The translations under genes were made by a program, and so were the position numbers. From Kutzneria sp. 744 (GTDB taxonomy: Bacteria > Actinomycetota > Actinomycetes > Mycobacteriales > Pseudonocardiaceae), in contig NZ_KK037166.1 in NCBI RefSeq assembly GCF_000568255.1, positions 2,867,518 through 2,931,517 of the forward strand: a stretch of DNA of 64,000 bases. Direction: 5' to 3'. Under the pieces are notes generated by a model, which was given only the letters and a program-made list of their open reading frames with translations, was not told the DNA's origin and did no database searches. Of the stretch, positions 15,475-24,216 are shown in pieces; the stretch's first letter is position 1; each line of letters opens with the position of its first letter.

Positions 15475-17146
15475 CCATCAAAACGCTGGCCCGCGCCGCG
15501 GCCACCGACGCGAGGGCGCAGGCCAGGCGGTCGGGCGCCGGCAGTGCGCTCAGCTGGGCCAGGTTCAGCAGGATCTGGGGCCGGTGCTCCGGGCTGAACC
15601 TCGCCGCGAGCCGGTCGGCGAGGAGCAGACAGGCGACGCGGAACTCGTCCAGCGCGGTCCATTCCGGGCACGTAGTCGGCACTGTCGGCTGGTCGACATC
15701 GGGCGACGAGTACTGATCCAGCTCCGCGCACCAGATCCGCACGGCGTCCAGCACCGCCTTGGCCGTCTCGCCGCCCGTGGCCCAGTCGGACTCGCTGATG
15801 AAAGCGAGTCCACGCAAGGAAACCGCGGCGGCGATCACGTTCTCGGCCTTGATCGCCGAGCGCAGGCTGCGAATGGCCGTCCGGGTGCGTTCCACGTGGC
15901 CGTCCGCCGGGCCGGGATCGGGCCGCTCCAACAAGGCTGTGTCGATCGACGGTTGGGCCGTCGGCGGCGTGGTCTCGGCCACGACGGCCGGGGACTCGTC
16001 GTCGGCCGGCGTGTCGGCGACGCCGAGCACCTCGGCGACCCGATGCGTCTGCCACGTCCAGTAGAACGCGAGGAAGTCGGAGTCATTGCGCCACAGGCTG
16101 CGGCGCACCCGATTGGCCAGCGTGCCGAACCTCTTGTTGATGCCCCGCCGGAGGTGGATCTTCTCGCCGGCCATCGCGCCGCCGTGGATCTCCCGCGCGA
16201 TGCTCTCCGTAATCCGCAGCAGCTCGCGGAGATCTCCGACGGTGTTCGCGACTTCGAAGGACAGCTCGATGCTCTGCCGTCCCCGCGGCGTGTGCGCCCG
16301 CAGCGCCGTGACGCAGCGGTCCACAGTCTGCGACCTGGTGAGCAGGCGCGCGGCGTTGATGAGGATCTGCAACAACCGTCGGAATGTCGCGTGCGCCCCG
16401 GGCGGGAGCACGGAGAAGCACCGGTCGAGCGAGTCGAGCGCGTCGTCTGGATCGCTCGTGCCGGCGATCCAGGCGATCGCCCGGAACACCATCTCGTGTT
16501 GCTTGGCCGCAGCGGTCAGCCAGCCGACGCCGGACATCTTGTGCCGGGCCCGCCACAGTTCAGCGGCGCCGACGGCGAGCCGGATGTGCAGCGTGACGAG
16601 ATTGTCCGGCGGGTGCGGCAGCCGCTCGATCCACGCCGTCGCCGCGTCCGCCTCGGCAAGCGCCTGATCGGCTTCGGCGTCCCCCCATGCCCCCTTGCCC
16701 TTCGTTGTGGACATGATGCTCATGCGCAGGACCGAACTCTCGGCGGCGACCCGCGCGAGCTGCGATCCTTCCTGCGGCTGGGCCCGCACTACTTCGGACA
16801 CCTCGTCGACCAGGGCCATCGCCGCCGCCGTGGCGTAGTCGCGCCAGTGCAGGTTCGCGGTCTTGACCAGCAGGCGCGGCCATCCGATGTCCTCGGGGTC
16901 GGCCGATCGTCGGCCGCGCAGCTCGCGGATCAGGCCGTCGTACAGGCCGAGCCGCGCCGGCGCCGGCCAGGTCACGGTGGTCATGGCCAGTTTGTTGACG
17001 TGCCGGCCGCGGTCCCGGGCCGGTGTCGTCAGGAGAATGTCGGCCAGCCGCCCGCACGTGCGGTCGAGTGACAGGGGATCGTCCACCACCTCCAGGTGCG
17101 CGAAAGCGGTGGCGTCCTCGAGTGGCTGCTCGTTCGTCGCGGACAA
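15467..17146 (-). CDS. Helical-repeat (TPR-like) partner of the CHAT protease
   Basis: A 559-residue protein, almost entirely predicted helical, with repeated amphipathic units such as AAAMALVDEVSEVVRA and LRELLRITESIAREI and a break near residue 375-410 rich in P, D and T. No enzymatic motif was seen. It starts at TTG 17146 with GGAG about 7 bases upstream; no better start is apparent. It is the first gene of the four-gene leftward operon and overlaps the CHAT gene by 8 bp. By analogy with TPR-CHAT pairs, it could be the sensor or scaffold that controls the protease. The family is not recognised more precisely. Confidence 0.78.
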   Translation of the reverse strand: MSATNEQPLEDATAFAHLEVVDDPLSLDRTCGRLADILLTTPARDRGRHVNKLAMTTVTWPAPARLGLYDGLIRELRGRRSADPEDIGWPRLLVKTANLHWRDYATAAAMALVDEVSEVVRAQPQEGSQLARVAAESSVLRMSIMSTTKGKGAWGDAEADQALAEADAATAWIERLPHPPDNLVTLHIRLAVGAAELWRARHKMSGVGWLTAAAKQHEMVFRAIAWIAGTSDPDDALDSLDRCFSVLPPGAHATFRRLLQILINAARLLTRSQTVDRCVTALRAHTPRGRQSIELSFEVANTVGDLRELLRITESIAREIHGGAMAGEKIHLRRGINKRFGTLANRVRRSLWRNDSDFLAFYWTWQTHRVAEVLGVADTPADDESPAVVAETTPPTAQPSIDTALLERPDPGPADGHVERTRTAIRSLRSAIKAENVIAAAVSLRGLAFISESDWATGGETAKAVLDAVRIWCAELDQYSSPDVDQPTVPTTCPEWTALDEFRVACLLLADRLAARFSPEHRPQILLNLAQLSALPAPDRLACALASVAAARASVLMDA

Positions 17147-17336
17147 GAGGCGACTCCGTCGGTGTCAGCGGGTGGTGGGGACGGTGCGCTGAGCACATCG
17201 CGTGAGCCGGACGTTGCGCTACGGGTGGGCGAAATCCCACTTCGCACCGGTCCACGGCGTCTTCCTTGCACCACACCGGAATCGCACGGACCCCCGCCGC
17301 GCGCGCCGGTCGACACCCCGGAGAGGAGGTGTAGTG

Positions 17337-17459
17337 ATGGGTCGCCGCAGGAAGTCCGGTCGCAAGACCAGCCCGGCCCCGCATGGGTGGTCGGCCGCAC
17401 TGACGCTGATCATCGTGATGCTGGCCGAGCTGCACAGGCTGATCAACCAGGTGTCCTGA
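17337..17459 (+). CDS. Small 40-residue protein, basic head plus hydrophobic segment
   Basis: A short frame with an unusually strong ribosome-binding site (GAGAGGAGGTG) just before GTG 17334 and ATG 17337. The product has a basic start (MGRRRKSGRKTS) followed by a hydrophobic or amphipathic stretch, ALTLIIVMLAELHRLI. It could be a single-pass membrane microprotein. It is divergent from the TPR-like/CHAT/sigma operon, whose first codon lies 190 bp to the left, and may share its promoter region. The function is unknown. Confidence 0.55.
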   Translation: MGRRRKSGRKTSPAPHGWSAALTLIIVMLAELHRLINQVS

Positions 17460-17637
17460 TACTCCGGGCCGCTCGCCGGGTGCCACCGGCGGGCGGTCTT
17501 CTCATGACAGGCGGCTTCGAGGTTACGACCCCGACCCCGAAAGCACAACGGAAAGGACCCCGGTCACCCGTACAGAGGTAACACAAGGCGGTCGCACAGC
17601 GAATCGGCCATGCGCACAGCGCGAAGCGGGGCGGTGC

Positions 17638-18218
17638 GTGCCGCCTGCCGGCCGCGACGTGCTCGGGCCGGACTCCGCGCGACGCTGGCAGCTGGGCGAA
17701 ACCGGGGCGCCGCTCGGGGACGCGGCGACGGCGGTGGTGCTGTCCACGACGAAGGGATCCCTGTCCGTACGGTCGATCGCCACCCGGTCGTGCACCGACC
17801 AGGAGCAGGCGTCCCCCACGCGCAACCCGGCGCTGCGCGGGGCGAAAGCCGGTGACACCGGGGCTTTCTCGGGCAGCTGGTGTTTCGGTCGCGCCCCCGT
17901 GTGCGCGAAGCGGTGCAGGATGCCTACCGCGACGTGGGCCTGGAGAAACGCGATCCCCGACTGGCCACAGTGCTGCTCCCCAGGGTCGATCCGGTGTTGA
18001 CCCGGACGTTGACCGATGGCGTGCCGGCGCTGGATCCCGCACCGAACTGGTGCACCTGACCGCCGAGACCGGCCACCTGTTCGCCGGTGACCTGGGCGGG
18101 AATCTGTCCCACCTCAAGGACTTCACCCACCCGGCGCCGGGTGGTCACGCGCTCCTGATCAACATCGGCGGGCGGCTTCACCGTCACCGCAATGGCGGTG
18201 CGAGCGGAGGACCGCTGA
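17638..18218 (+). pseudogene. Remnant of a ketoacyl-ACP synthase III-like gene (C-terminal part)
   Basis: Pieces of a KSIII/FabH-like protein appear in different frames. One fragment reads RRWQLGETGAPLGDAATAVVLS. A second reads VREAVQDAYRDVGLEKRDPR near 17900-17960. A third reads GHLFAGDLGGNLSHLKDF, the usual histidine-containing region, and the end reads GGFTVTAMAVRAEDR before the stop at 18216. The N-terminal half with the catalytic Cys is missing, and at least two frameshifts are needed to connect the pieces. The stop lies one base before the start of the ligase remnant, so this was once a co-translated pair. The 5' side (17460-17637) shows no gene. Confidence 0.65.
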
Positions 18219-18219
18219 C

Positions 18220-18660
18220 ATGCCGAGGACTGTGACGGAACTGCTCGCGGACCTGCGGGTCAGCGACCGCCGGGTGGTTCTTCTGACCAGGGCGAACTGC
18301 CGCACCGGGACCTGCCGGCCCGGGCCCTCGCGGTGGCGGCGCTGCTCCGCCGGGCCGGGGTCGGCCCCGGTGACGTGTTGGGATCCCGGTGCCGACCAGC
18401 CGCAATGGCTGCCGGCGTTCTTCGGCATCGCGGTCAGCGGTGCGGCGGCCAGCGCCCCGCCCATGCCGCCGGTCGTGCTGGACGCCGCCGCGGCCGTCGG
18501 GCAGCTGCGCCCGATCGTGGAAGCCGGGCGCATCCGGCACATCGTGGCCGCGGGCGTCGCACGGGCGTTGGCCGAGCAGCTACCGGGCCTGGTCGTGGTG
18601 GGCGTCTTGGAGCCGCAGTCCACATCAGACACAGCGACCCTGGGACTCCGGGCCCGTTGA
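18220..18660 (+). pseudogene. Remnant of an acyl-AMP ligase (AMP-binding enzyme, N-terminal part)
   Basis: The frame from ATG 18220 starts with MPRTVTELLADLRVSDRRVV, typical of an AMP-binding N-terminus. The homologous text then jumps to another frame (LPARALAVAALLRRAGVGPG) and returns with WLPAFFGIAVSGAAASAPP and QLRPIVEAGRIRHIVA. The reading frame ends at 18660, at about a quarter of the normal 500-550 residues, so none of the nucleotide-binding loop or C-terminal domain remains. With the KSIII remnant it suggests a lost beta-ketoacyl or lipid biosynthesis unit. Confidence 0.65.
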
Positions 18661-18703
18661 CGTTCCTGTGCAACCCGACCCGCGCATTCGGCGTAGGGAC
18701 GGC

Positions 18704-20194
18704 ATGGGGAAGCAGGTTGTCTTGGTGGCCGGCAAGGTCGCGGCCACGGTCGTCTCGGTGGCGGTGCTGGCCACGACCGGTCTGGCCTGGGGGACGTATC
18801 GCCAGCTCCAGGGCCTCGGCTCGTCCTCGGCGATCGACGCCGGCGGGCCGAAGTCGAAGGACGGGGCGCAGAACATCCTGGTGATGGGGCTCACAACCCG
18901 GTTGGACCTGAACGGCAATCCGCTGCCCAAACCGGTGCAGGACGCCCTGCACGCCGGTGACGGCAGCCGTGGCGGCTACAACACCAACACGATGATTGTC
19001 ATCCACGTGCCCAACGACGGCAGCCGGGCCATGGCCGTGTCGGTGCCCCGCGACGACGAGGTGACCTTCGTCGACACCCCGCTGGGCCAGCGCACCGGCA
19101 AGCTCAAGGAGGCCTACGGGCTGGCCAAGGAGCAGCGCCAGGAGCAGGTGTACGCCACGGGCGAGCGTGATCAGGCCACATTGGAGCAGCAGGGCCGGGA
19201 GGCCGGCCGCCACTCGACCATCGTCAACGTGCAGAATCTGCTGAACATCACCATCGACCACTTCGCCGAGATCAGCCTGGCCGGCTTCTACGACCTGGCC
19301 TCCCAGCTCGGCGGCATCGACGTCTGCCTCAAGCACGCCACCTCCGACACCAACGCCGGGGCCGACTTCAAGGCCGGGCAGCAACATCTCGACGGCGCGC
19401 AGGCGCTGGCCTTCGTGCGGCAGCGGGACAACCTGCCCAACAACGACCTGGACCGCACCCACCGGCAGCAGGCCTTCCTGGCCGCCGTGACCACCAAGCT
19501 CAAGGGCCAGGGCGTGTTCGGCAGCCTCGGCAAGATGCAGGACCTGCTCACCGTCGCGTCCAAGGACGTCGTCATGGACAAGGACTGGGACCTGCTTTCC
19601 TTCGCCCAGCAGGCATCCGCCCTCACCTCGGGGAACATCGAGTTCCACACGCTGCCGATCAAGAGCTACAGCAAGGACTCCGACGGCTCCGACATCAACG
19701 TCATCGATGTGCCGTACGCACAGGCCGTGGTGCATACCCTCTTCAACCCGCCGGCCAGCACCCCCGCGCCGACGACGACCACCGCCTCACCGCCGCCGCC
19801 GGCCATCAAGGGCGGTGGTTCCACTGTGGACGTTCGCAACGCCGGCGCGCCCGACGGCATGGCCCGCAAGCTGTCCACGGCCCTCACCGCCGTCGGCTTC
19901 ACCCAGGGTGAGGCCACCACCATCGGCGACCAGCCGACCACGCACATCTACTACGGCAGCGGCGCCAAGGACGACGCCACCAAGCTGGCCGCGCTGTTCG
20001 GCAATGCCGCCGTCACGGCCAGCAGCGCCGCCTCGGCCCACCATGTCGCCGTCTATCTCGGCAAGGACTTCACGTGGCCGGCCGCACTGGCCGGTGGCGC
20101 GGCGGCGCCGTCGACCCCGACCTCGGTGGCCATCCCGACCGAAGGCCCGCAGGGCGGCGCCGTCGCCGGCGGCGGAATACCCTGCGTGGACTGA
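18704..20194 (+). CDS. LytR-CpsA-Psr (LCP) family protein with LytR C-terminal domain
   Basis: A 496-residue membrane-anchored extracytoplasmic protein. An N-terminal transmembrane helix (residues about 5-27) precedes the LCP domain, which has the pyrophosphate-binding arginines in VSVPRDDE and LAFVRQRDN, plus DRTHRQQAFLAA. A Pro/Thr-rich linker near residue 350 leads to a LytR_C domain (VDVRNAGAPDGMARKL). LCP enzymes attach teichoic acid, arabinogalactan or capsule precursors to the cell wall. The LCP-LytR_C architecture is typical of Actinobacteria. ATG 18704 follows AGGGA. It stands alone after the pseudogene pair. Confidence 0.9.
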   Translation: MGKQVVLVAGKVAATVVSVAVLATTGLAWGTYRQLQGLGSSSAIDAGGPKSKDGAQNILVMGLTTRLDLNGNPLPKPVQDALHAGDGSRGGYNTNTMIVIHVPNDGSRAMAVSVPRDDEVTFVDTPLGQRTGKLKEAYGLAKEQRQEQVYATGERDQATLEQQGREAGRHSTIVNVQNLLNITIDHFAEISLAGFYDLASQLGGIDVCLKHATSDTNAGADFKAGQQHLDGAQALAFVRQRDNLPNNDLDRTHRQQAFLAAVTTKLKGQGVFGSLGKMQDLLTVASKDVVMDKDWDLLSFAQQASALTSGNIEFHTLPIKSYSKDSDGSDINVIDVPYAQAVVHTLFNPPASTPAPTTTTASPPPPAIKGGGSTVDVRNAGAPDGMARKLSTALTAVGFTQGEATTIGDQPTTHIYYGSGAKDDATKLAALFGNAAVTASSAASAHHVAVYLGKDFTWPAALAGGAAAPSTPTSVAIPTEGPQGGAVAGGGIPCVD

Positions 20195-20229
20195 CTTCCG
20201 GCCCGGCGGATTCCGTGCGCCACGGCCAT

Positions 20230-20910
20230 TCAGACCGGCTGGGGGATCGCGACCGGGGACTCGCGCTTGCGCCGAACCGTGTGGCGGAGGATGAAGTACT
20301 CGGCGACGAGGACGTTGCCCAGCAGGGACAGCCACGCACTAGAGGTGTACACGTCCCGGAACGTCAGCGACGGGATGACGTTCATCAGCGCCACGCCGAG
20401 CATCAGGTACAGGCGCAGGGTCACGGCGGCGAAGGTCAGCGTGTAGTTGCGGATCATCCAGATCCGGTGCGAGCGGACGTCGCCACGGCGAATGGTGCGG
20501 TAGCCCTGGAAGGCGGAATAGAGCCAGGCGACGATCAGAACGGAGAAGGCGACCTGGAGCGGGAAACCGCTGGGCGTCACGACCGTGGCGTACGAGGCGG
20601 CCGCGGCGGCGAGGATGACCGACACCAGGTAGACCCGTCCGAGAACGCGATGTAAGCGGGGGAAACGCGTGCGCAGCTTGGGCACGAACTGCCACGGGCC
20701 GACGATGAGCGTGAGGCCGGCCGGGACGGCGTGCACGACCAGGCTGGCGTAGTAGCCGACGATTCTCATGTCGATCGGAATGGTCGAGCTGCCGACCAGG
20801 TAGGGCGGCACGAAATAGGCGGCGATGGCCAGCGCCAGCACGGTGAGCAGGCTCCACAGGGACCACCACCAGCGACGGCGGACGGTCGGCGACATGGCGG
20901 CAGTGGACAT
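20230..20910 (-). CDS. DUF2306 multi-pass membrane protein
   Basis: A 226-residue membrane protein with about six to seven hydrophobic segments and the DUF2306 core: GLTLIVGPWQF, PRLHRVLGRVYL and HRIWMIRNYTLTFAAVTLRL, with conserved His residues. The biochemical function of the family is unknown. It is divergent from the tetR gene at 21048 across a region with two TetR-type operators, so it is almost certainly that repressor's target. Confidence 0.88.
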   Translation of the reverse strand: MSTAAMSPTVRRRWWWSLWSLLTVLALAIAAYFVPPYLVGSSTIPIDMRIVGYYASLVVHAVPAGLTLIVGPWQFVPKLRTRFPRLHRVLGRVYLVSVILAAAAASYATVVTPSGFPLQVAFSVLIVAWLYSAFQGYRTIRRGDVRSHRIWMIRNYTLTFAAVTLRLYLMLGVALMNVIPSLTFRDVYTSSAWLSLLGNVLVAEYFILRHTVRRKRESPVAIPQPV

Positions 20911-20972
20911 GCGAATACCCCGATTACCCGATCGGCGAAGCGCCCGGAAACCGGCCCGAGCGGCGATTACGG

Positions 20973-21044
20973 TCGTAAGGTTACGGCTGTAACCTTACGA
21001 CGCGCAAGGACCTACTACGGGTAAGTTTCCGGGTGTAAGCTCAC
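20973..21044. promoter_or_regulatory. Two TetR operators in the DUF2306/tetR gap
   Basis: A near-ideal operator spans 20973-21000, with arms TCGTAAGGTTAC and GTAACCTTACGA around GGCT. A second, degenerate copy of the same 10-4-10 design (GTAAGTTTCC, GGGT, GTAAGCTCAC) lies at 21021-21044, ending just before the tetR ATG at 21048. The pair would let TetR repress both itself and DUF2306. Confidence 0.8.
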
Positions 21045-21047
21045 GGG

Positions 21048-21677
21048 ATGGCAGAAGAGGCGACCGTCCGGTCCCGCAACCGACGAGGCGAGGGCGCACG
21101 CCTGCGCGACGAGATCGTCGAGGCGGCGGTGGAGCTGCTCGACGAGACGGGCGTCGAAAGCGCCATCACGCTGCGTTCGGTGGCCCGCCGGATCGGGATC
21201 GCGGCGCCGTCGATCTACCGCCACTTCCCCGACCAGCCGACGATCATGCTGGCCGTGGTCCGGCGGGCGTTCGCCGAGCTGGAGGGCTATCTACGCGAAG
21301 CCGTCGACGCGGCCGGCGACGACCCACGGCAACGGCTTCTCGCCTGCTGCACCAGCTACCTTCGCTACGCGGAGGAACATCCCCAGCGGTACCGCACCAT
21401 GTTCGCCGGCGTGTGGATGCCGGCGCTGGACACCACCACGGTGACAGCGGAGGAGGTCGCGGCGCTGGGCGACGCCTGCCTCCAGGTGCTGACCGAGACC
21501 CTGGCCGAGTGCGTCGACTCCGGCCAGGCCACCAGCACCGACCTGTGGGCCGACACCGTCGCGTTGTGGATGGGCCTGCACGGCCTGGCCCACCAGCGGT
21601 CGGTGACCGTCACCTTTCCGTGGCCGCCGGACATCGCCGACCGCATCATCACCGGGCTGGCCCACCTCAGGAACTGA
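21048..21677 (+). CDS. TetR-family repressor
   Basis: A 209-residue TetR regulator with the N-terminal helix-turn-helix (IVEAAVELLDETG, ITLRSVARRIGIAAPSIYRHF, residues about 20-65) and a helical ligand-binding C-terminal domain of the WHG type. The neighbouring DUF2306 gene and the two palindromes between them define the likely regulon. The ligand is unknown. Confidence 0.9.
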   Translation: MAEEATVRSRNRRGEGARLRDEIVEAAVELLDETGVESAITLRSVARRIGIAAPSIYRHFPDQPTIMLAVVRRAFAELEGYLREAVDAAGDDPRQRLLACCTSYLRYAEEHPQRYRTMFAGVWMPALDTTTVTAEEVAALGDACLQVLTETLAECVDSGQATSTDLWADTVALWMGLHGLAHQRSVTVTFPWPPDIADRIITGLAHLRN

Positions 21678-21678
21678 G

Positions 21679-21900
21679 CTATTTCTTCACCGGATCGGCG
21701 CCGGCCCGCTTGACGAGGCCGTCCCCTTCGGCGACGGAGTTCCACAGGCCGCGATCGACGCGGACCTTCTTGGTCTCACCGGTGTCGAGCTGCACCGTCA
21801 GATAGCGGTAGAGGTTCGAGCCGTCGGTCATACCGCGCGACTTGTCGAGGACTACGCCTTCCCATGCCTCGTCCGGGCCGGGCCGTCGTGATGTGAACAT
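21679..21900 (-). CDS. Small conserved actinobacterial protein (DUF7489-like)
   Basis: A 73-residue protein starting at ATG 21900. It contains EAWEGVVLDKSRGM, YRYLTVQLDTGETKKVRVD and GLWNSVAEGDGLVKRAG, a pattern I recognise from short actinobacterial proteins of unknown function that resemble a small beta-barrel. Longer in-frame extensions upstream have no family support. Its end meets the tetR stop (21677) convergently. Confidence 0.75.
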   Translation of the reverse strand: MFTSRRPGPDEAWEGVVLDKSRGMTDGSNLYRYLTVQLDTGETKKVRVDRGLWNSVAEGDGLVKRAGADPVKK

Positions 21901-21996
21901 GACACAAGTCTGCGGGTCCGGGCCGTTCCCACAACTCGACCGGAAAGACAGACCTCCATCAACCGACCGGTTGATGCCGGCCTCAGCCGGCATGCG

Positions 21997-22593
21997 TTAT
22001 CGCGATACCCGGGCCATCGCGGCGACGATGACGGCCGCGATCAGCCAGCCCCCGAGAACGTCGGTGAGGTAGTGCACGCCGAGGGCCAGGCGGGTGAAGC
22101 CGGTGATCACCGGCACCGCGACCGCCACCACCGTCCCGACCCGACGGGCCCGCTCGGACAGGGCCGGCCAGGCCACGATGAGCAGCACCGCGCAGGCCAT
22201 GGCCGAGGTCAGCGCGTGCCCGGAGGGGAACGACGCACCGACCGCGTGCGAGACCGGGTCCGTCCAGTGTGGACGATCCCGACCGATCAACACCTTCATG
22301 CCCGTTTCCACCAGGCCGGCCAACACCGTCGTGACCAGCACCCAGGATCCGGCCCGGGCCTGCCGCCGCCGCAGCAGCCAGGCGGCGACGGCGATGAGGA
22401 TCACGCGCAACGTCAAGGGCTGGAACACATCGGTCCACACCTGCAAGACGGTGACGAACCAGGGATGGCCCAGCGCAAAGGCGTGCAGGCCGTCGGCGAC
22501 GACGTGGTCGACCGCCAGCGCCGGCCCGAACGACGTGACCACCGCAAGCGTGACAACAACGGCGGCCATGGCCAGCAGGACCAATAACGTCAC
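21997..22593 (-). CDS. PAP2-family membrane phosphatase
   Basis: A 198-residue integral membrane phosphatidic-acid-phosphatase-like enzyme. The three catalytic motifs are present in order: KVLIGRDRP, SFPSGHA and TRLALGVHYLTDVLGGW. Likely substrates are lipid phosphates such as undecaprenyl pyrophosphate. A 10-bp hairpin (CCTACTACCG/CGGTAGTAGG, 22604-22642) lies at the end of the upstream methyltransferase gene and may act as a terminator or operator. Confidence 0.9.
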   Translation of the reverse strand: MTLLVLLAMAAVVVTLAVVTSFGPALAVDHVVADGLHAFALGHPWFVTVLQVWTDVFQPLTLRVILIAVAAWLLRRRQARAGSWVLVTTVLAGLVETGMKVLIGRDRPHWTDPVSHAVGASFPSGHALTSAMACAVLLIVAWPALSERARRVGTVVAVAVPVITGFTRLALGVHYLTDVLGGWLIAAVIVAAMARVSR

Positions 22594-22607
22594 AGTCCAG
22601 CAACCTA

Positions 22608-23255
22608 CTACCGATCGGTCGGACGCACCGCGCGGTAGTAGGCGATGTTGCCCAGCACGGGGTGCCGCCGCGTGGCCGTCCGCTCGCAGTCCAGGCCGGC
22701 CGCACCCAGCAGCTGGGCGAGGTCGTCGTCGAGGTGCGCGGCCTTCGCCATGCGCTGAGCCAGGAATCCGTGGATCCCATGCGCGTGGCCGGTGAAGTCG
22801 ACGAGGTGCAGGCGGCCGCCGGGCCGCAGCACCCGTGCCACCTCCGCCGCCGTCGCCACCTTCGTGTCGTGGTCGAGGTGGTGGAACATCAGCGCCGACA
22901 GCACCCGGTCGAAGCTGCCGTCGGCATACGGCAGCTGCTGCCCGTACCCCTGCTCGAACCGGATTCCGTTGAGGTTACGGGCTTTTCGCCGAGCCCGGGC
23001 CAGGGCCAGCGGGTCCGGATCGGAGCCGACGAGCTCCACGTCGGGATGGGTTCTCTTGGCCCGGACGGTGACGTTTCCGGTGCCGCATCCGATCTCCAGC
23101 ACCCGTTGCCCGGCGGCCAGCTCGGCCTGGTCGATCAGGGCGCCGTGCACCTTGGCCGCGCCCAACGCAGCCGTGAACGCGTCGTAGAAGGGCAGGAAGG
23201 CGTCGCGGCCGGCAGCCGGCCGGTAGTCACGGCTGGTAGGACGATGTTGGGTCAT
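22608..23255 (-). CDS. Class I SAM-dependent methyltransferase
   Basis: A 215-residue methyltransferase with motif I VLEIGCGTGNVTVRA, the acidic motif ELVGSDPDPLAL, a post-I region FDRVLSALMFHHLDHD and the VLRPGGRLHLVDF block. It belongs to the UbiE/Methyltransf_11 group. ATG 23255 is chosen because the preceding in-frame residues have no family match. It is divergent from the AraC gene at 23329, which probably controls it. The substrate is unknown. Confidence 0.88.
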   Translation of the reverse strand: MTQHRPTSRDYRPAAGRDAFLPFYDAFTAALGAAKVHGALIDQAELAAGQRVLEIGCGTGNVTVRAKRTHPDVELVGSDPDPLALARARRKARNLNGIRFEQGYGQQLPYADGSFDRVLSALMFHHLDHDTKVATAAEVARVLRPGGRLHLVDFTGHAHGIHGFLAQRMAKAAHLDDDLAQLLGAAGLDCERTATRRHPVLGNIAYYRAVRPTDR

Positions 23256-23328
23256 ACGTCCATGGTGCTGCCCTTGAAGGCTCTGGCACATGGTCGATTG
23301 TTGGCGAAAGTAGGACTATCTTCGGGTC

Positions 23329-24216
23329 ATGACCGAGGCGGCCAGGGCAGTCAGTCTCCGGGCCGGGGTGCCGGTCTACCGCTACCGGATCACGCCGGGC
23401 GGGCCGCCGGTGTCGGTGCTGCGGCTGGACGCGCACCACCAGCCCGGCGAGGTGCACCGGCACATCCACGATTTCCCGGTGCTGGTGTACGTCGAACGGG
23501 CCGGGCGCCTGGAGACAGGCGTCCCGCCGGTCCAAGCCCGGGACGGAGACGCCTATGTGCTGGCGGCCGGCGCGGTGATCGATCCGGCCCAGGTGGCCGG
23601 GGTGGGCTCGGCGTTCGCCGTGTTCTTCGATTCCGCCGCGCTGGTCGGCGACGGGCAGGCGTCGTGGCAGTCCCATCCCCTGCTTTTCCCTTTCCTGCAT
23701 GGGATTCGCGGCGGCCTCCTGCGCCTGCACGTGCCGCCGGAGCGTCAGCCGGCGTGGTCGGGCGCCATCGCCGCCATCGAGCGGGAGCTGGCCGACCGCG
23801 GCGCCGGCTACCGCCAGGCCGCGCTGGCCCATCTGACCCTGCTGCTGGTGAATGTGGCCCGGCTCGCCACCGATGTGGTCGGCGATCTCCGCCGCAGCAA
23901 CGAAACCCTGCTGGCCGAGGTGTTCGACGTCATCCAGCGGCGCTTCGCCGAGCCGCTGTCGCTGCGGGACGTGGCCGCGAGCGTCGGCGTCACCCCGGGC
24001 TACCTGACCACGGTCGTCCGTCGTCGCACCGGCCGCACCGTGGTGGACTGGATCACCGAGCACCGCATGGTCCGGGCCCGCCGCCTGCTGTCCGAGACCG
24101 ACCGCCCGGTGCAGGAGATCGCCCGCCAGGTCGGCCTCCCCGATCCGGCGTACTTCACGCGGGTGTTCCGGGCCAACAACGGTGTCACGCCAAGGGAATG
24201 GCGGAGGGAGGCGTGA
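23329..24216 (+). CDS. AraC-family transcriptional regulator
   Basis: A 295-residue regulator with an N-terminal cupin-like effector domain (HHQPGEVHRHIHDFPVL) and a C-terminal pair of helix-turn-helix motifs (SLRDVAASVGVTPGYLTTVV and VQEIARQVGLPDPAYFTRVF) closing with NNGVTPREWR. It is divergent from the methyltransferase gene. Its last 32 bases overlap convergently with the SDR gene. Confidence 0.92.
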   Translation: MTEAARAVSLRAGVPVYRYRITPGGPPVSVLRLDAHHQPGEVHRHIHDFPVLVYVERAGRLETGVPPVQARDGDAYVLAAGAVIDPAQVAGVGSAFAVFFDSAALVGDGQASWQSHPLLFPFLHGIRGGLLRLHVPPERQPAWSGAIAAIERELADRGAGYRQAALAHLTLLLVNVARLATDVVGDLRRSNETLLAEVFDVIQRRFAEPLSLRDVAASVGVTPGYLTTVVRRRTGRTVVDWITEHRMVRARRLLSETDRPVQEIARQVGLPDPAYFTRVFRANNGVTPREWRREA

